A stretch of DNA of 64,000 bases from Demetria terragena DSM 11295 (GTDB lineage: Bacteria > Actinomycetota > Actinomycetes > Actinomycetales > Dermatophilaceae), in contig NZ_AQXW01000004.1 in NCBI RefSeq assembly GCF_000376825.1, forward strand, positions 1,736,001 through 1,800,000, in the 5' to 3' direction. Positions 44,111 through 52,911 of this stretch are shown piece after piece. Positions within the stretch are counted from its first letter, which is position 1. Every line of letters starts with the position of its first letter. Made by a program: the position numbers and the translations under genes. The notes beneath the pieces were generated by a model. The model was not told the DNA's origin, made no database searches, and worked only from the letters and a program-made list of their open reading frames with translations.

Positions 44111-45435
44111 CAGCCCAGTTTGATCTGGTCTTCCGCGCTGACCGCGCAATTGTCAATGGATCCGAGCGTGCCGTGAGCATCGGCATACGCCGCGGCCAGG
44201 TCGTCGAGATCGCGGACCGGGATGCGGACCTATCTGCCGCCGAGGTGATCGAGCTCGGTCCGGACGAAGTTCTGATGCCGGGCTTCGTCGATGCCCACGT
44301 GCACGTCAATGAGCCGGGTCGCACCGAGTGGGAAGGCTTCGCGTCGGCTACCCGTGCGGCCTTGCGAGGTGGAACCACGACCATCATTGACATGCCGCTC
44401 AACTCGCTTCCTCCGACAACGAATGTCGCTGCACTTGAGGAAAAGAAGGCAGCGGCGCAGGGTCAGTGTTTCGTCGACGTGGGTTTCTGGGGCGGTGCTG
44501 TGCCAGGCAACATCGATGACCTGCTCCCCCTTCATGACGAGGGCGTATTCGGCTTCAAGTGTTTCCTCCTCGATTCCGGCGTTCCGGAATTCCCTCCCCT
44601 GTCACCGGAAGAACTACGCGAGGACCTACGCCGCACCGCACTGATAGGGGCGCTGATGATCGTGCATGCCGAGCGCGCCGAGGAGATCGATGCGGCGCCG
44701 CACGTACCCGGCCCCCACTACTCCGACTTCGTTGCGGGACGACCAGATGCCAGTGAGGTCAGCGCAATTCGCTTGGTCATCGACACGATGCGGGACACGG
44801 GGGCACGGGCGCACATCCTGCACCTATCCAGCGCGGAAGCACTGCCTCTGATTCGAGACGCAAAGGCCGAGGGGCTACCTCTCACCGTTGAGACCTGCCC
44901 GCACTACCTCACATTCACCGCGGAAGCGATCCGAGACGGGTCGACTGCCCACAAGTGTTGCCCGCCCATTCGCTCCAGCGCCAACCAAGATCGCCTATGG
45001 GAGGCACTTGCTGACGGGACCATCGACTGCATCGTCAGCGACCACAGCCCAAGCACTCCCGATCTCAAGACTCCGGACTTCGAGTCGGCCTGGGGCGGTG
45101 TCTCCTCAGTGCAGGTCGCCGCTGCTGCCGTCTGGTCTGGTGCACGCGAGCGCGGGCACTCGTTGGTAGACCTGGTGCGTTGGATGAGCGAGGGGCCGGC
45201 CAGAGTCGCTGGCGTCACCGACAAGGGCGGCATCCGCGTCGGCGGGGACGCTGACCTGATCGTCTTCGCCCCCGAAGACACGCAACACATCGACGCCGCC
45301 ACACTCGAACACAAGAACAAGGTCAGCGCCTACGACGGTCTTGAGCTTGCGGGCGTCGCCCGCCGAGTCTGGTTGCGTGGCAATGAGATCAGCACCAAGC
45401 GCGCTGACGGGCGCTTCCTGACGCGTACGCCCTGA
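44107..45435 (+). CDS. allB: Allantoinase
   Basis: A 442-residue cyclic amidohydrolase opening allantoin to allantoate. Metal ligands are in DAHVHVNEPGRTEWEGF, the bridging Lys in GVFGFKCFLL, a later His in ILHLSSAEAL and Asp in SDHSPS. TVETCPHYLTF is typical of allantoinases. ATG 44107 overlaps the glycerate kinase stop; codons further upstream belong to that gene. Allantoate amidohydrolase, needed before ureidoglycine, is not in the window. Confidence 0.93.
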   Translation: MTAQFDLVFRADRAIVNGSERAVSIGIRRGQVVEIADRDADLSAAEVIELGPDEVLMPGFVDAHVHVNEPGRTEWEGFASATRAALRGGTTTIIDMPLNSLPPTTNVAALEEKKAAAQGQCFVDVGFWGGAVPGNIDDLLPLHDEGVFGFKCFLLDSGVPEFPPLSPEELREDLRRTALIGALMIVHAERAEEIDAAPHVPGPHYSDFVAGRPDASEVSAIRLVIDTMRDTGARAHILHLSSAEALPLIRDAKAEGLPLTVETCPHYLTFTAEAIRDGSTAHKCCPPIRSSANQDRLWEALADGTIDCIVSDHSPSTPDLKTPDFESAWGGVSSVQVAAAAVWSGARERGHSLVDLVRWMSEGPARVAGVTDKGGIRVGGDADLIVFAPEDTQHIDAATLEHKNKVSAYDGLELAGVARRVWLRGNEISTKRADGRFLTRTP

Positions 45436-45448
45436 CTTGCCCGACAAC

Positions 45449-45490
45449 GCTGGTCGAGTAGCCGCGAGGAACGAGCGGCGTATCGAGACC
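45449..45490. repeat. Palindromic element between allB and the ureidoglycine gene
   Basis: GCTGGTCGAGTAGCCGCGAG followed by GAACGAGCGGCGTATCGAGACCACC is one more copy of the GGTCTCGATACGC...CTACTCGACCAGC family, with its usual hairpin arms. It fills most of the 75-base gap and ends 20 bases before the next start. It could modulate readthrough inside the operon. Confidence 0.8.
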
Positions 45491-45510
45491 ACCTACTTCG
45501 AAGGAGCACG

Positions 45511-46335
45511 ATGACCTACTACGTCCCGCGCGGCGGGCTCCCCAGCCAGACCGACCTGACCACCGAGCGATCGGTGTTCACCGAGTCCTATGCCGTCATC
45601 CCGCGGCGCACCATGACCGACATCGTGACGTCATTCCTGCCGTTTTGGGAAGGCATGCGCATGTGGATCATCGCGCGGCCGCTCTCCGGTTTCTCAGAGA
45701 CGTTCTCGCAGTACATCGTCGAGGTGCAACCCGGTGGCGGCAGCGACAAGCCTGAACTCGACCCGGGTGCGGAGGCGGTGCTTTTCGTCACCACCGGCGA
45801 GCTAGAACTCACCATCGACGGCGAGCAGCACACCATGACCGACGGCGGGTATGCCTTCCTGCCGCCAGGCGCTCGCTGGACCCTGCACAACCGAGGCGAT
45901 GAGGTGGCTGGCTTCCACTGGATCCGGAAGTCCTACCAGCACGTCGACGGCGTGGAGGCGCCCGAGGCCTTCGTCACCAATGAGAAGGAAGTCGCGCCGA
46001 CTCCGATGCCCGATACCGACGGCGCCTGGGCCACAACGCGATTCGTGGACCTCGCGGATATGCGACACGACATGCACTGCACCATCGTGACCTTCCAGCC
46101 CGGCGGAGTAATCCCCTTCCCGGAGACGCACGTCATGGAACACGGGCTGTATGTCCTGCAGGGCAAGGCGATGTATCTCCTCAACCGCGACTGGGTCGAA
46201 GTCGAGGCAGGCGATTTCATGTGGCTGCGCGCCTTCTGCCCGCAGGCCTGCTACGCCGGCGGACCGGGCCCGTTCCGCTACCTGCTCTACAAGGACGTCA
46301 ACCGGCACGCGCCGCTGACGGGGTACTTGCGCTAA
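45511..46335 (+). CDS. allE: (S)-Ureidoglycine aminohydrolase (bicupin)
   Basis: A 274-residue double-cupin Mn-enzyme that deaminates S-ureidoglycine to S-ureidoglycolate. The first cupin has PGAEAVLFVTTGELELTIDGE and GGYAFLPPGARWTLHN; the second has GGVIPFPETHVMEHGLYVLQG and GDFMWLRAFCPQ, whose His and Glu bind the metal. It acts two steps after allantoinase. GAAGGAG precedes the start. An AGACGC/GCGTCT hairpin near 46352 may end the transcript. Confidence 0.9.
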   Translation: MTYYVPRGGLPSQTDLTTERSVFTESYAVIPRRTMTDIVTSFLPFWEGMRMWIIARPLSGFSETFSQYIVEVQPGGGSDKPELDPGAEAVLFVTTGELELTIDGEQHTMTDGGYAFLPPGARWTLHNRGDEVAGFHWIRKSYQHVDGVEAPEAFVTNEKEVAPTPMPDTDGAWATTRFVDLADMRHDMHCTIVTFQPGGVIPFPETHVMEHGLYVLQGKAMYLLNRDWVEVEAGDFMWLRAFCPQACYAGGPGPFRYLLYKDVNRHAPLTGYLR

Positions 46336-46448
46336 GGCCATCGCTCACCAGACGCGTACCGCTGCTGCGTCTCATGTCACCTCGGCCGGGTCGCATGGTG
46401 GACATTTGAAAAGTCCTTCGGGCGAATAGACATCACGAGGGTGAATCT

Positions 46449-46476
46449 TTGCCAGGCTTGTCGACGTCACTGGCAA
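46449..46476. promoter_or_regulatory. Operator-like inverted repeat before the mannosidase operon
   Basis: TTGCCAG (46449-46455) and CTGGCAA (46470-46476) form a perfect 7-base inverted repeat around a 14-base centre containing GTCGAC. It lies 21 bases before the mannosidase start. Such spaced dyads suit a sugar-responsive repressor, but no regulator gene is adjacent. Confidence 0.45.
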
Positions 46477-46497
46477 GAACTACCTCGAAGGATCTTG

Positions 46498-49400
46498 ATG
46501 CATGACTCCCGCGCCCTTGTCCGTGGTCGACTGAAGCGTTTCCGGCAGGAGTACCTACCCGCCGCGCTCTACCGCGACCGCACGCCGCTCACGCTGCGGC
46601 GCTGGGATGCGCCCGGGGAGCCGGTGCCGTTCGACGAGGCGGCCGGTCAGATATTCGAGCCGTTCGAGGCGGGCGCCGGGCCTGCCTCGCGGTGGGGCAA
46701 GCCGTGGGGGACGAGCTGGTTCCGGGTCACCGGTGAGGTGCCGGATGAGTGGGTCTCGACAAGGTCGACCGGCGTAACAAGCTCGACCGGCGTGGTCTCG
46801 ACAGGCTCGACCGGCGTGGTCTCGACAGGCTCAACCGGCGATGGGCGCTCGACCGGCGATGGGCGAATCGAGGCCGTGGTCGATATCGGCTTCAACTCTG
46901 CCGGGCCGGGCTTCCAAGCCGAGGGCACCGCCTATACCGCCGACGGAACCATCATCAAAGGCATCGAGCCACTGAATCTCTGGGTACCACTCGACGGAAT
47001 CAGCCCAGACGGCAAGCAGATTGACTTCTTCGTCGAGGCAGCAGCCAACCCGTTCATCTCGGAGAACGGTTGGTTCATCCCCACCCCGCTCGGGTCCAAG
47101 TCGACTGCCGGAGACGCCGAGCTGTATGAGTTCCGCAGCCTGGATCTCGCAGTCCTGGACGTCGCGGTGTGGGAGTTGACGCGCGACATCGAGGTGCTGG
47201 CCGGATACATGGAGGAGTTGCCGCAGGACTCGCCGAGGGTTCACCAGATCGAGGCGGCGCTCGACCAGATGCTCGACGCGGTCGACCCGCGCGACCTCGC
47301 CTCCACCGCGTCCGCCGGGCGCGAGGCACTCCAAGGGGTGCTTGCGGCCCCCGCCGTCGCCAGCGCCCACCAGGTTCTGGCCACCGGCCACGCCCACATC
47401 GACTCCGCCTGGCTCTGGCCCACCCGCGAGACCGTACGCAAGTGTGCACGCACGTTCTCCAACGTCATCGATCTGATGGACGACGACCCGGACCTGGTCT
47501 TTTCATGCTCCTCGGCGCAGCAGTTCGAATGGATCCGGCTGCACTACCCCGCCCTGTTCGAGCGACTCAAGGAGAAGGTTGCCGCCGGACAGTTCGTGCC
47601 GGTCGGCGGCATGTGGGTGGAATCCGACACCAACCTTCCCGGCGGGGAAGCACTGGCGCGCCAGTTGATTGAGGGAAAGCAGTTCTTCCTCGACCAGTTC
47701 GGTATCGACACCCAAGAGGTATGGCTGCCGGACTCCTTCGGCTACACCGCGGCGATGCCGCAGCTCGTGGAGGCCAGCGGGTCGCGCTACTTCCTCACCC
47801 AGAAAATCTCTTGGAACGACACCAACACCATGCCGCACCACACCTTCCAGTGGGAGGGCATCGACGGGACCCAGGTCTTCACTCACTTCCCGCCGGTCGA
47901 CACTTACAACTCGGACCTGTCTGCGAAGGAGATGCTTCGCGCCGAGCGACAGTTCCGTGAGAAGGGCGCGACCAACATCTCGCTCGTGCCCTTCGGCTGG
48001 GGCGATGGCGGCGGTGGCCCCACCCGCGAGATGCTCGGGGACGCCGCACGCCAACGTGACCTCGAAGGCGCTCCACGCGTCGAAATCGGCAGTGCCCAAA
48101 CGTTCTTCGAGCGCGCCGAGGCCGACTACACCAAGCCCCCGATCTGGTCGGGCGAGCTTTATCTTGAATACCACCGCGGCGTATACACCTCCCAGGCCAA
48201 CACCAAGAAGGGCAACCGACGCAGCGAACATCTGCTGCGTGAAGCTGAGTTGTGGGCAGCCACCGCGACCGTACGCACCGGTATCGACTACCCCGCCGAA
48301 GAACTGCAACGCATCTGGCGCGTCGTGCTGCTCAACCAGTTCCACGACATCCTGCCGGGTTCGTCCATCAGTTGGGTCTACGAGGACGCTGAGCGCGACT
48401 ATGCCGAGATCGAGAAGAGCCTTGAATCGATCATCGCCCAGTCGCTGGATGCTGTTGTGGGGCAAGGTGATTCCACGATCTGCGTGAACGCCGGCCCGCA
48501 TGAGCAGGAGGGGGTCCCGGCGCTAGGTGGCACAGTCGCGGCGCATGCGCGAGCCACACGTACCGTCTCGGAGCAAGACGGCGGGGCCGTCCTGGCCAGC
48601 GAGCACCTCCGCGTGACGATCGACGCCAATGGCGAGATCGCCTCGATTAGGGACCTGCGGCATGATCGGGAGGTTGTCCCTGCCGGCTGTACCGCAGCAC
48701 GACTGGAACTCTTCGAGGACATCCCAAACGAATGGGACGCCTGGGACGTCAACGAGCACTACCAGCGAAATGGTCTCGATACGGCCTCCGCAAGCTCCGG
48801 CCTACTCGACCAACGTGGGGATGGTCTCGATACGGCCTCCGCAAGCTCCGGCCTACTCGACCAACGTGGGGTTGGGCTCGACCAGGGGGGAGAGGCAGTG
48901 GTGATTGCCCAGACAGTTGGCAATTCGACTGTTCGGCAACGTATCTCGCTCAGTCCGGACGGCACCGCGATCGACATGTCCATCGAGGTGGACTGGCAGG
49001 AGCGGCAGCGGCTGCTCAAACTCGCGTTCCCGATCGACCTGCACACCGAGCGGGCAACGTCGGAGATCCAGTTCGGCCACGTACACCGCCCCATCCACCA
49101 GAACACCTCCTGGGACATGGCCCGGTTCGAAACCTGCGCGCACCGGTGGGTGCATGTCAGCGAGCCCGACTATGGCGTGTCGGTGTCCAATGACTCGACG
49201 TATGGCCATGACATTCAACGCATTTCGACCGAAGCCGGGCCGGCCACCCAGGTGCGCTTGTCTTTGCTTCGCGCGCCACAGTTCCCTGACCCCGACGCCG
49301 ATACCGGCAAGCACTCCTTCACCGTGCGTCTTACCCCCGGCGCAGCCATCGCAGATGCCGTGGCCGAGGGGTACCGGCTCAATGTTCCGCTGCGTGAGGT

Positions 49401-49677
49401 CACCGGAGCCGAGGCACCCAAGCCTCTGGTGACGTTGGATAACCCTGGCGTCGTCGTCGAAGCCGTCAAACTCGCGAGCGATGGCTCTAGTGACGTGATC
49501 GTCCGGGCATACGAGGCGTACGGCCAGCGCGCGACCGCCACCGTCAGCACCTCGTTCAATCATCACTCGGTGGTTGAGACCGATCTTCTTGAGCGTGAGG
49601 TGAAGCGCAAGTCCCTACACGAGGATGCGCTCTCCCTACGGCCATTCCAGATCGTGACCCTTCGATTCCGTCGGTGA
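46498..49677 (+). CDS. GH38 alpha-mannosidase with two palindromic in-frame insertions
   Basis: A 1059-residue class II alpha-mannosidase acting on alpha-mannosides, without a signal peptide. The Zn-binding ATGHAHIDSAWLWPTRET is near residue 300 and the nucleophile Asp is in EVWLPDSFGYTAAMPQ. Relatives are about 1000-1020 residues. The extra length comes from two blocks: about 37 residues (VSTGSTG repeats) after GEVPDEW, and about 40 residues (two GLDTASASSGLLDQRG copies) after VNEHYQRN. ATG 46498 is chosen; GTG 46441 would read through the operator-like dyad. The stop is 5 bases before the binding-protein gene. Confidence 0.92.
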   Translation: MHDSRALVRGRLKRFRQEYLPAALYRDRTPLTLRRWDAPGEPVPFDEAAGQIFEPFEAGAGPASRWGKPWGTSWFRVTGEVPDEWVSTRSTGVTSSTGVVSTGSTGVVSTGSTGDGRSTGDGRIEAVVDIGFNSAGPGFQAEGTAYTADGTIIKGIEPLNLWVPLDGISPDGKQIDFFVEAAANPFISENGWFIPTPLGSKSTAGDAELYEFRSLDLAVLDVAVWELTRDIEVLAGYMEELPQDSPRVHQIEAALDQMLDAVDPRDLASTASAGREALQGVLAAPAVASAHQVLATGHAHIDSAWLWPTRETVRKCARTFSNVIDLMDDDPDLVFSCSSAQQFEWIRLHYPALFERLKEKVAAGQFVPVGGMWVESDTNLPGGEALARQLIEGKQFFLDQFGIDTQEVWLPDSFGYTAAMPQLVEASGSRYFLTQKISWNDTNTMPHHTFQWEGIDGTQVFTHFPPVDTYNSDLSAKEMLRAERQFREKGATNISLVPFGWGDGGGGPTREMLGDAARQRDLEGAPRVEIGSAQTFFERAEADYTKPPIWSGELYLEYHRGVYTSQANTKKGNRRSEHLLREAELWAATATVRTGIDYPAEELQRIWRVVLLNQFHDILPGSSISWVYEDAERDYAEIEKSLESIIAQSLDAVVGQGDSTICVNAGPHEQEGVPALGGTVAAHARATRTVSEQDGGAVLASEHLRVTIDANGEIASIRDLRHDREVVPAGCTAARLELFEDIPNEWDAWDVNEHYQRNGLDTASASSGLLDQRGDGLDTASASSGLLDQRGVGLDQGGEAVVIAQTVGNSTVRQRISLSPDGTAIDMSIEVDWQERQRLLKLAFPIDLHTERATSEIQFGHVHRPIHQNTSWDMARFETCAHRWVHVSEPDYGVSVSNDSTYGHDIQRISTEAGPATQVRLSLLRAPQFPDPDADTGKHSFTVRLTPGAAIADAVAEGYRLNVPLREVTGAEAPKPLVTLDNPGVVVEAVKLASDGSSDVIVRAYEAYGQRATATVSTSFNHHSVVETDLLEREVKRKSLHEDALSLRPFQIVTLRFRR
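46752..46863 (+). repeat. Palindromic-arm repeat inside the mannosidase (first)
   Basis: Units of GGTCTCGACAGGCTCGACC and CGGCGTGGTCTCGACAGGCTC repeat through the tract, with shorter CGCTCGACCGGCGATGGG units at the end. The frame used here gives VSTGSTGV, a different frame of the same arm from that used in argS and cydA. The tract sits before the first beta-strand of VVDIGFNSAGPG. Confidence 0.88.
48772..48890 (+). repeat. Two tandem 51-bp palindromic elements inside the mannosidase (second)
   Basis: Two copies at 48772 and 48823 are 51 bases (17 codons) apart and almost identical. Each begins GGTCTCGATACGGCCTCCGC and ends CCTACTCGACCAACGTGGGG. A partial GGGCTCGACCAGG follows. Orientation and frame (GLDT) match argS and cydA. 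Confidence 0.92.
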
Positions 49678-49681
49678 GGTG

Positions 49682-51040
49682 ATGACGATGCCAGACGTGA
49701 GCAGGCGGTCGGTCCTCCGCTTCGTCGGAGGCGCCGTCGCCGTCGCGCCTCTGACGGCGTGCGGCTCCGATCACGCCAACACCCTCCGGATCAGCTACCA
49801 ACAGTTCGGATCCGGGCGGGTGATGGAGGCGTACATCAAGCAGGCGGCAGCGGACTTCAGTAAGAACCGTCCCGGCACCGCCGTCGAGTTGGTTCCGCTG
49901 GTAGCGGCCGAGAATGACTACTTCACCAAGAACGAGCTCATGATGAGTTCGTCTCGCACGGCCTGTGACCTCGTATATGAGGACACGTTCATCCTCGAAT
50001 CCGACGTGGCTGCAGGCTATTTGCGGCCCATCGACGAGTACATCTCAAAGTGGCCGGAGTGGAAGCGCTACCACGCTGTGACCCGAGAGGCGGTCAAAGC
50101 AGAGGACGGCAAGACCTACGGCGTTCCGATCGCCACCGATACTCGCGGAATCTGGTACCACTCAGAGGTTCTCGAGAAGGCTGGCATCAAAGCACCGTGG
50201 CAGCCAAAGACCTGGGACGACCTGCTCGAGGCTGCCCGCACCATCAAACGTGAGCTCCCCGGCGTCATCCCACTCAACATCTATGCGAGCAAGGCTTCGG
50301 GCGAGAAGACCTCCATGCAGGGCTTCGAAATGCTGCTGTATGGAACGGATTCCACGCTCTATGACGAAGACCAGAAGAAGTGGGTCATCGGGAGCCAGGG
50401 TTTCCGTGACAGCCTGCAGTTCATCCGCACGGTGTACTCCGAAAAACTTGGTCCACCCTTGTCGAGCGCGCTCGATCCCAACCTTGCCGAGACCGCTCAG
50501 AACGGGTGGTTCCCCAAGGGTGAAATGGCCATGATGATTGACGGTAGTTGGATCAGCCGGGCCTGGTTGGACGACGGTCCGGGCAAGTGGCCGAAGGCGA
50601 CAGAGGTGGTCAAACTCGCGACGATGCCCACTCAGCGCGGCCAGGGCGCAGGCATCACCACGCTCGCCGGTGGGCACAGTTGGGCCTTTCCCGCCAAGGC
50701 CCAACAGCACGATCTCGCGTTCGAGTTCGTCCGTCATCTCTGCTCACTCAAGAACCTGTCCGAGGTCACCATTAACGACCGCAACGTGACAACCCGGACC
50801 GACATCGCCGAGTTGCCGGCATACAAGAACTCCTCAACGTTCTTGCCCTTCTTCACCAACCTGGTCAAGGACGCGACCTACCGCCCGGCACTAGCGCCCT
50901 ACCCACAGATCTCGACGGCCATCCAGGTCGCGTGCGAGCAGGTCATGACCGGCTCCCGTAGCCCCGCTCAGGCGGCCCGGGCCTATGACAACGCTGTCAT
51001 CGAGATCGTCGGACGCGACCACACCACGAAGGAGGCATGA
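49682..51040 (+). CDS. Sugar ABC transporter substrate-binding lipoprotein
   Basis: A 452-residue extracytoplasmic binding protein of the family-1 (maltose/oligosaccharide) type. Residues 7-13 (SRRSVLR) form a twin-arginine motif and LTAC near residue 28 is a lipobox, suggesting a Tat-exported lipoprotein. YGVPIATDTRGIWYHSEVL and GEMAMMIDGSWISRAW are typical of the fold. It likely delivers a mannose-containing oligosaccharide, given the mannosidase upstream. GTG 49679 is an alternative start. It overlaps the first permease gene by 4 bases. Confidence 0.9.
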   Translation: MTMPDVSRRSVLRFVGGAVAVAPLTACGSDHANTLRISYQQFGSGRVMEAYIKQAAADFSKNRPGTAVELVPLVAAENDYFTKNELMMSSSRTACDLVYEDTFILESDVAAGYLRPIDEYISKWPEWKRYHAVTREAVKAEDGKTYGVPIATDTRGIWYHSEVLEKAGIKAPWQPKTWDDLLEAARTIKRELPGVIPLNIYASKASGEKTSMQGFEMLLYGTDSTLYDEDQKKWVIGSQGFRDSLQFIRTVYSEKLGPPLSSALDPNLAETAQNGWFPKGEMAMMIDGSWISRAWLDDGPGKWPKATEVVKLATMPTQRGQGAGITTLAGGHSWAFPAKAQQHDLAFEFVRHLCSLKNLSEVTINDRNVTTRTDIAELPAYKNSSTFLPFFTNLVKDATYRPALAPYPQISTAIQVACEQVMTGSRSPAQAARAYDNAVIEIVGRDHTTKEA

Positions 51041-51951
51041 TGGCGACCGCCACGACCTCTGCGCAGTCCGCAAAACCGCGACCGCACATCCGGTGGTCCC
51101 GCGGCATGCCCATGCTGCCCACGCTGGTCATTCTGCTGCTGTTCCTTGCTGGCCCAGTGCTTTACAGCGTCTACCTCGCGTTCACCAACCGGGCGCTGCG
51201 CGGCGAAGGGGCCAGCGAAACCAGCTTCGTGGGGCTCGATAACTTCACGCAAGCCTTCGACACCAGCGCGTTCTGGAATTCCTTCACGCTGACGATCATT
51301 TTCACGCTCGTCTCAGGCGTCATTGGTCAGACCGTGCTTGGTATGGCGCTCGCGCTACTCCTGCGTCGGGCACCCTCGTGGGTGCAAGCGATCACCGGTG
51401 CCGTCGTCGTCGGCGCGTGGATCGTGCCGGAGGTGGTGGCCGGATACCTCTGGTACACCTTCCTGTCCGAGGACGGCTCGCTCAACAACATCCTTGACCT
51501 CCTGCACCTGCCAAGTCAGGACTGGCTCATCAGCGCACCGATTATTGCGGTGTCATTTGCGAATATCTGGCGCGGCACTGCCTTCGCGATGCTGACCTTC
51601 TCGGCGGCGCTCGCACAAATCTCCCCCGAGCTGGAGGAGAGCGCCCAAATCGACGGCGCTGGGCCAATACGTCGCTTTTGGTCAATCACGCTGCCACTGC
51701 TGCGACGCGCCATGATGACCGCGCTCATGCTGATCACGCTACAGACTCTCTCAGTCTTCGGACTCATCTATGTGATGACCGGCGGAGGACCCAGCGCACA
51801 GAGTCAGACCCTGCCGCTCTACATGTACGAGCAGGCATTCAGTTATGGCCAACTTGGCTACGGCACGGCAATCGCCCTGCTATTGCTCGGGATCGGAGGC
51901 ATCGCCGCCTTGGCCTACCTGCGCGTGCTGCCGAAGGAGGACAAAGAATGA
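51037..51951 (+). CDS. Sugar ABC transporter permease (MalF type)
   Basis: A 304-residue inner-membrane subunit with six hydrophobic segments. The ATPase-contact EAA loop is EESAQIDGAGPIRRFWSITLPLLR. The N-terminal GMPMLPTLVILLLFLAGPVL is the first helix. It overlaps the binding-protein and second permease genes (ATGA both sides). No ATPase gene is in this cluster, so a shared MsiK-like ATPase encoded elsewhere probably drives it. Confidence 0.91.
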   Translation: MMATATTSAQSAKPRPHIRWSRGMPMLPTLVILLLFLAGPVLYSVYLAFTNRALRGEGASETSFVGLDNFTQAFDTSAFWNSFTLTIIFTLVSGVIGQTVLGMALALLLRRAPSWVQAITGAVVVGAWIVPEVVAGYLWYTFLSEDGSLNNILDLLHLPSQDWLISAPIIAVSFANIWRGTAFAMLTFSAALAQISPELEESAQIDGAGPIRRFWSITLPLLRRAMMTALMLITLQTLSVFGLIYVMTGGGPSAQSQTLPLYMYEQAFSYGQLGYGTAIALLLLGIGGIAALAYLRVLPKEDKE

Positions 51952-52832
51952 CCACCGACGCCATGACCTCCACGGCAACGTCAACGGTGCCAAAGCGCAG
52001 CCGCGCGAGCCGGGTGGAACGTACGACCACGCTGGGCTCGTCGTTACTTCTCATCGGCATCGCGGCAGCGTTCTCGGTCCCGCTGCTCTGGGTCATCCTT
52101 GCCTCGCTGAACCCGCAGGCTTCCCTGTCCGTTGAGTGGCCAGCCGAGGCCGGTCTGGACAACTACCGCGGTGTACTCAATACCGAGACGACCTATCGGC
52201 CGATCTGGAACTCGTTGCTGCTGTGTGGCGGCGGCACGATCATCACCATGATCTGTGCAGCGTTGGCGGCCTACCCGCTGAGCCGCTTCAGCTCTCGCGC
52301 CAAGCGACCGTTCCTGCTGACGATCATCTTCGCGACCGGTTTGCCTATCACCGCCCTCATGATCCCGGTCTACGCGCTGTTCGTTCGGGTCAACCTCATC
52401 GACTCAATGCTGGGAGCGGTGTTGTTTCTGTCGGCATCATCTCTTCCCTATGCGATCTTCCTGATGAAGGGCTTCATGGACGGCGTACCCAAGGAGCTCG
52501 AAGAGAGCGCCTGGACCGAGGGAGCCGGAACACTTCGCGCACTGTGGGCCATCGTGCTTCCGCTGATGCGGCCAGGAACCGCCGTCGTGACCATGCTGAC
52601 CTTCGCCAAGATGTGGGGCGACTTCTTCGTGCCGTTCATGCTGCTGCTGTCGCCGGAGAAGCTGCCCGCCTCGGTGAGCCTCTACACCTTTTCCTCGCAA
52701 TACGGACAGGTGCAGTATGGCCAGCTCGCAGCGTTCTCAGTGCTCTACACCTTGCCGGTCGTGCTGCTCTACCTCGTGCTCGGCCGACGCCTGCGCGACG
52801 GCTTCGTGGCACAGGGCGGGCTCAAGGGGTAG
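51948..52832 (+). CDS. Sugar ABC transporter permease (MalG type)
   Basis: A 294-residue partner permease. The EAA loop is EESAWTEGAGTLRALWAIVLPLMR, and six hydrophobic segments are present. ATG 51948 overlaps the previous stop; earlier codons in frame lie inside the preceding permease gene. The typical FVAQGGLKG C-terminus closes the gene. A large hairpin follows 14 bases later. Confidence 0.91.
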   Translation: MTTDAMTSTATSTVPKRSRASRVERTTTLGSSLLLIGIAAAFSVPLLWVILASLNPQASLSVEWPAEAGLDNYRGVLNTETTYRPIWNSLLLCGGGTIITMICAALAAYPLSRFSSRAKRPFLLTIIFATGLPITALMIPVYALFVRVNLIDSMLGAVLFLSASSLPYAIFLMKGFMDGVPKELEESAWTEGAGTLRALWAIVLPLMRPGTAVVTMLTFAKMWGDFFVPFMLLLSPEKLPASVSLYTFSSQYGQVQYGQLAAFSVLYTLPVVLLYLVLGRRLRDGFVAQGGLKG

Positions 52833-52845
52833 GACATCCACGGCC

Positions 52846-52909
52846 CACTGGTGGGTTGTTGCCCGACTGGTGCGAAGTAACGCACCTGCCGCGTAACAAC
52901 CCACCAGTG
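52846..52909. repeat. Nested 15-bp perfect inverted repeat (terminator or REP)
   Basis: CACTGGTGGGTTGTT (52846-52860) and AACAACCCACCAGTG (52895-52909) are perfect complements. The 34-base interior holds a second stem GGTGCG-AAGTAA-CGCACC. The whole can form one long hairpin with an internal bubble. It ends the mannoside importer operon and abuts a decayed gene on the other strand. Confidence 0.8.
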
Positions 52910-52911
52910 CT

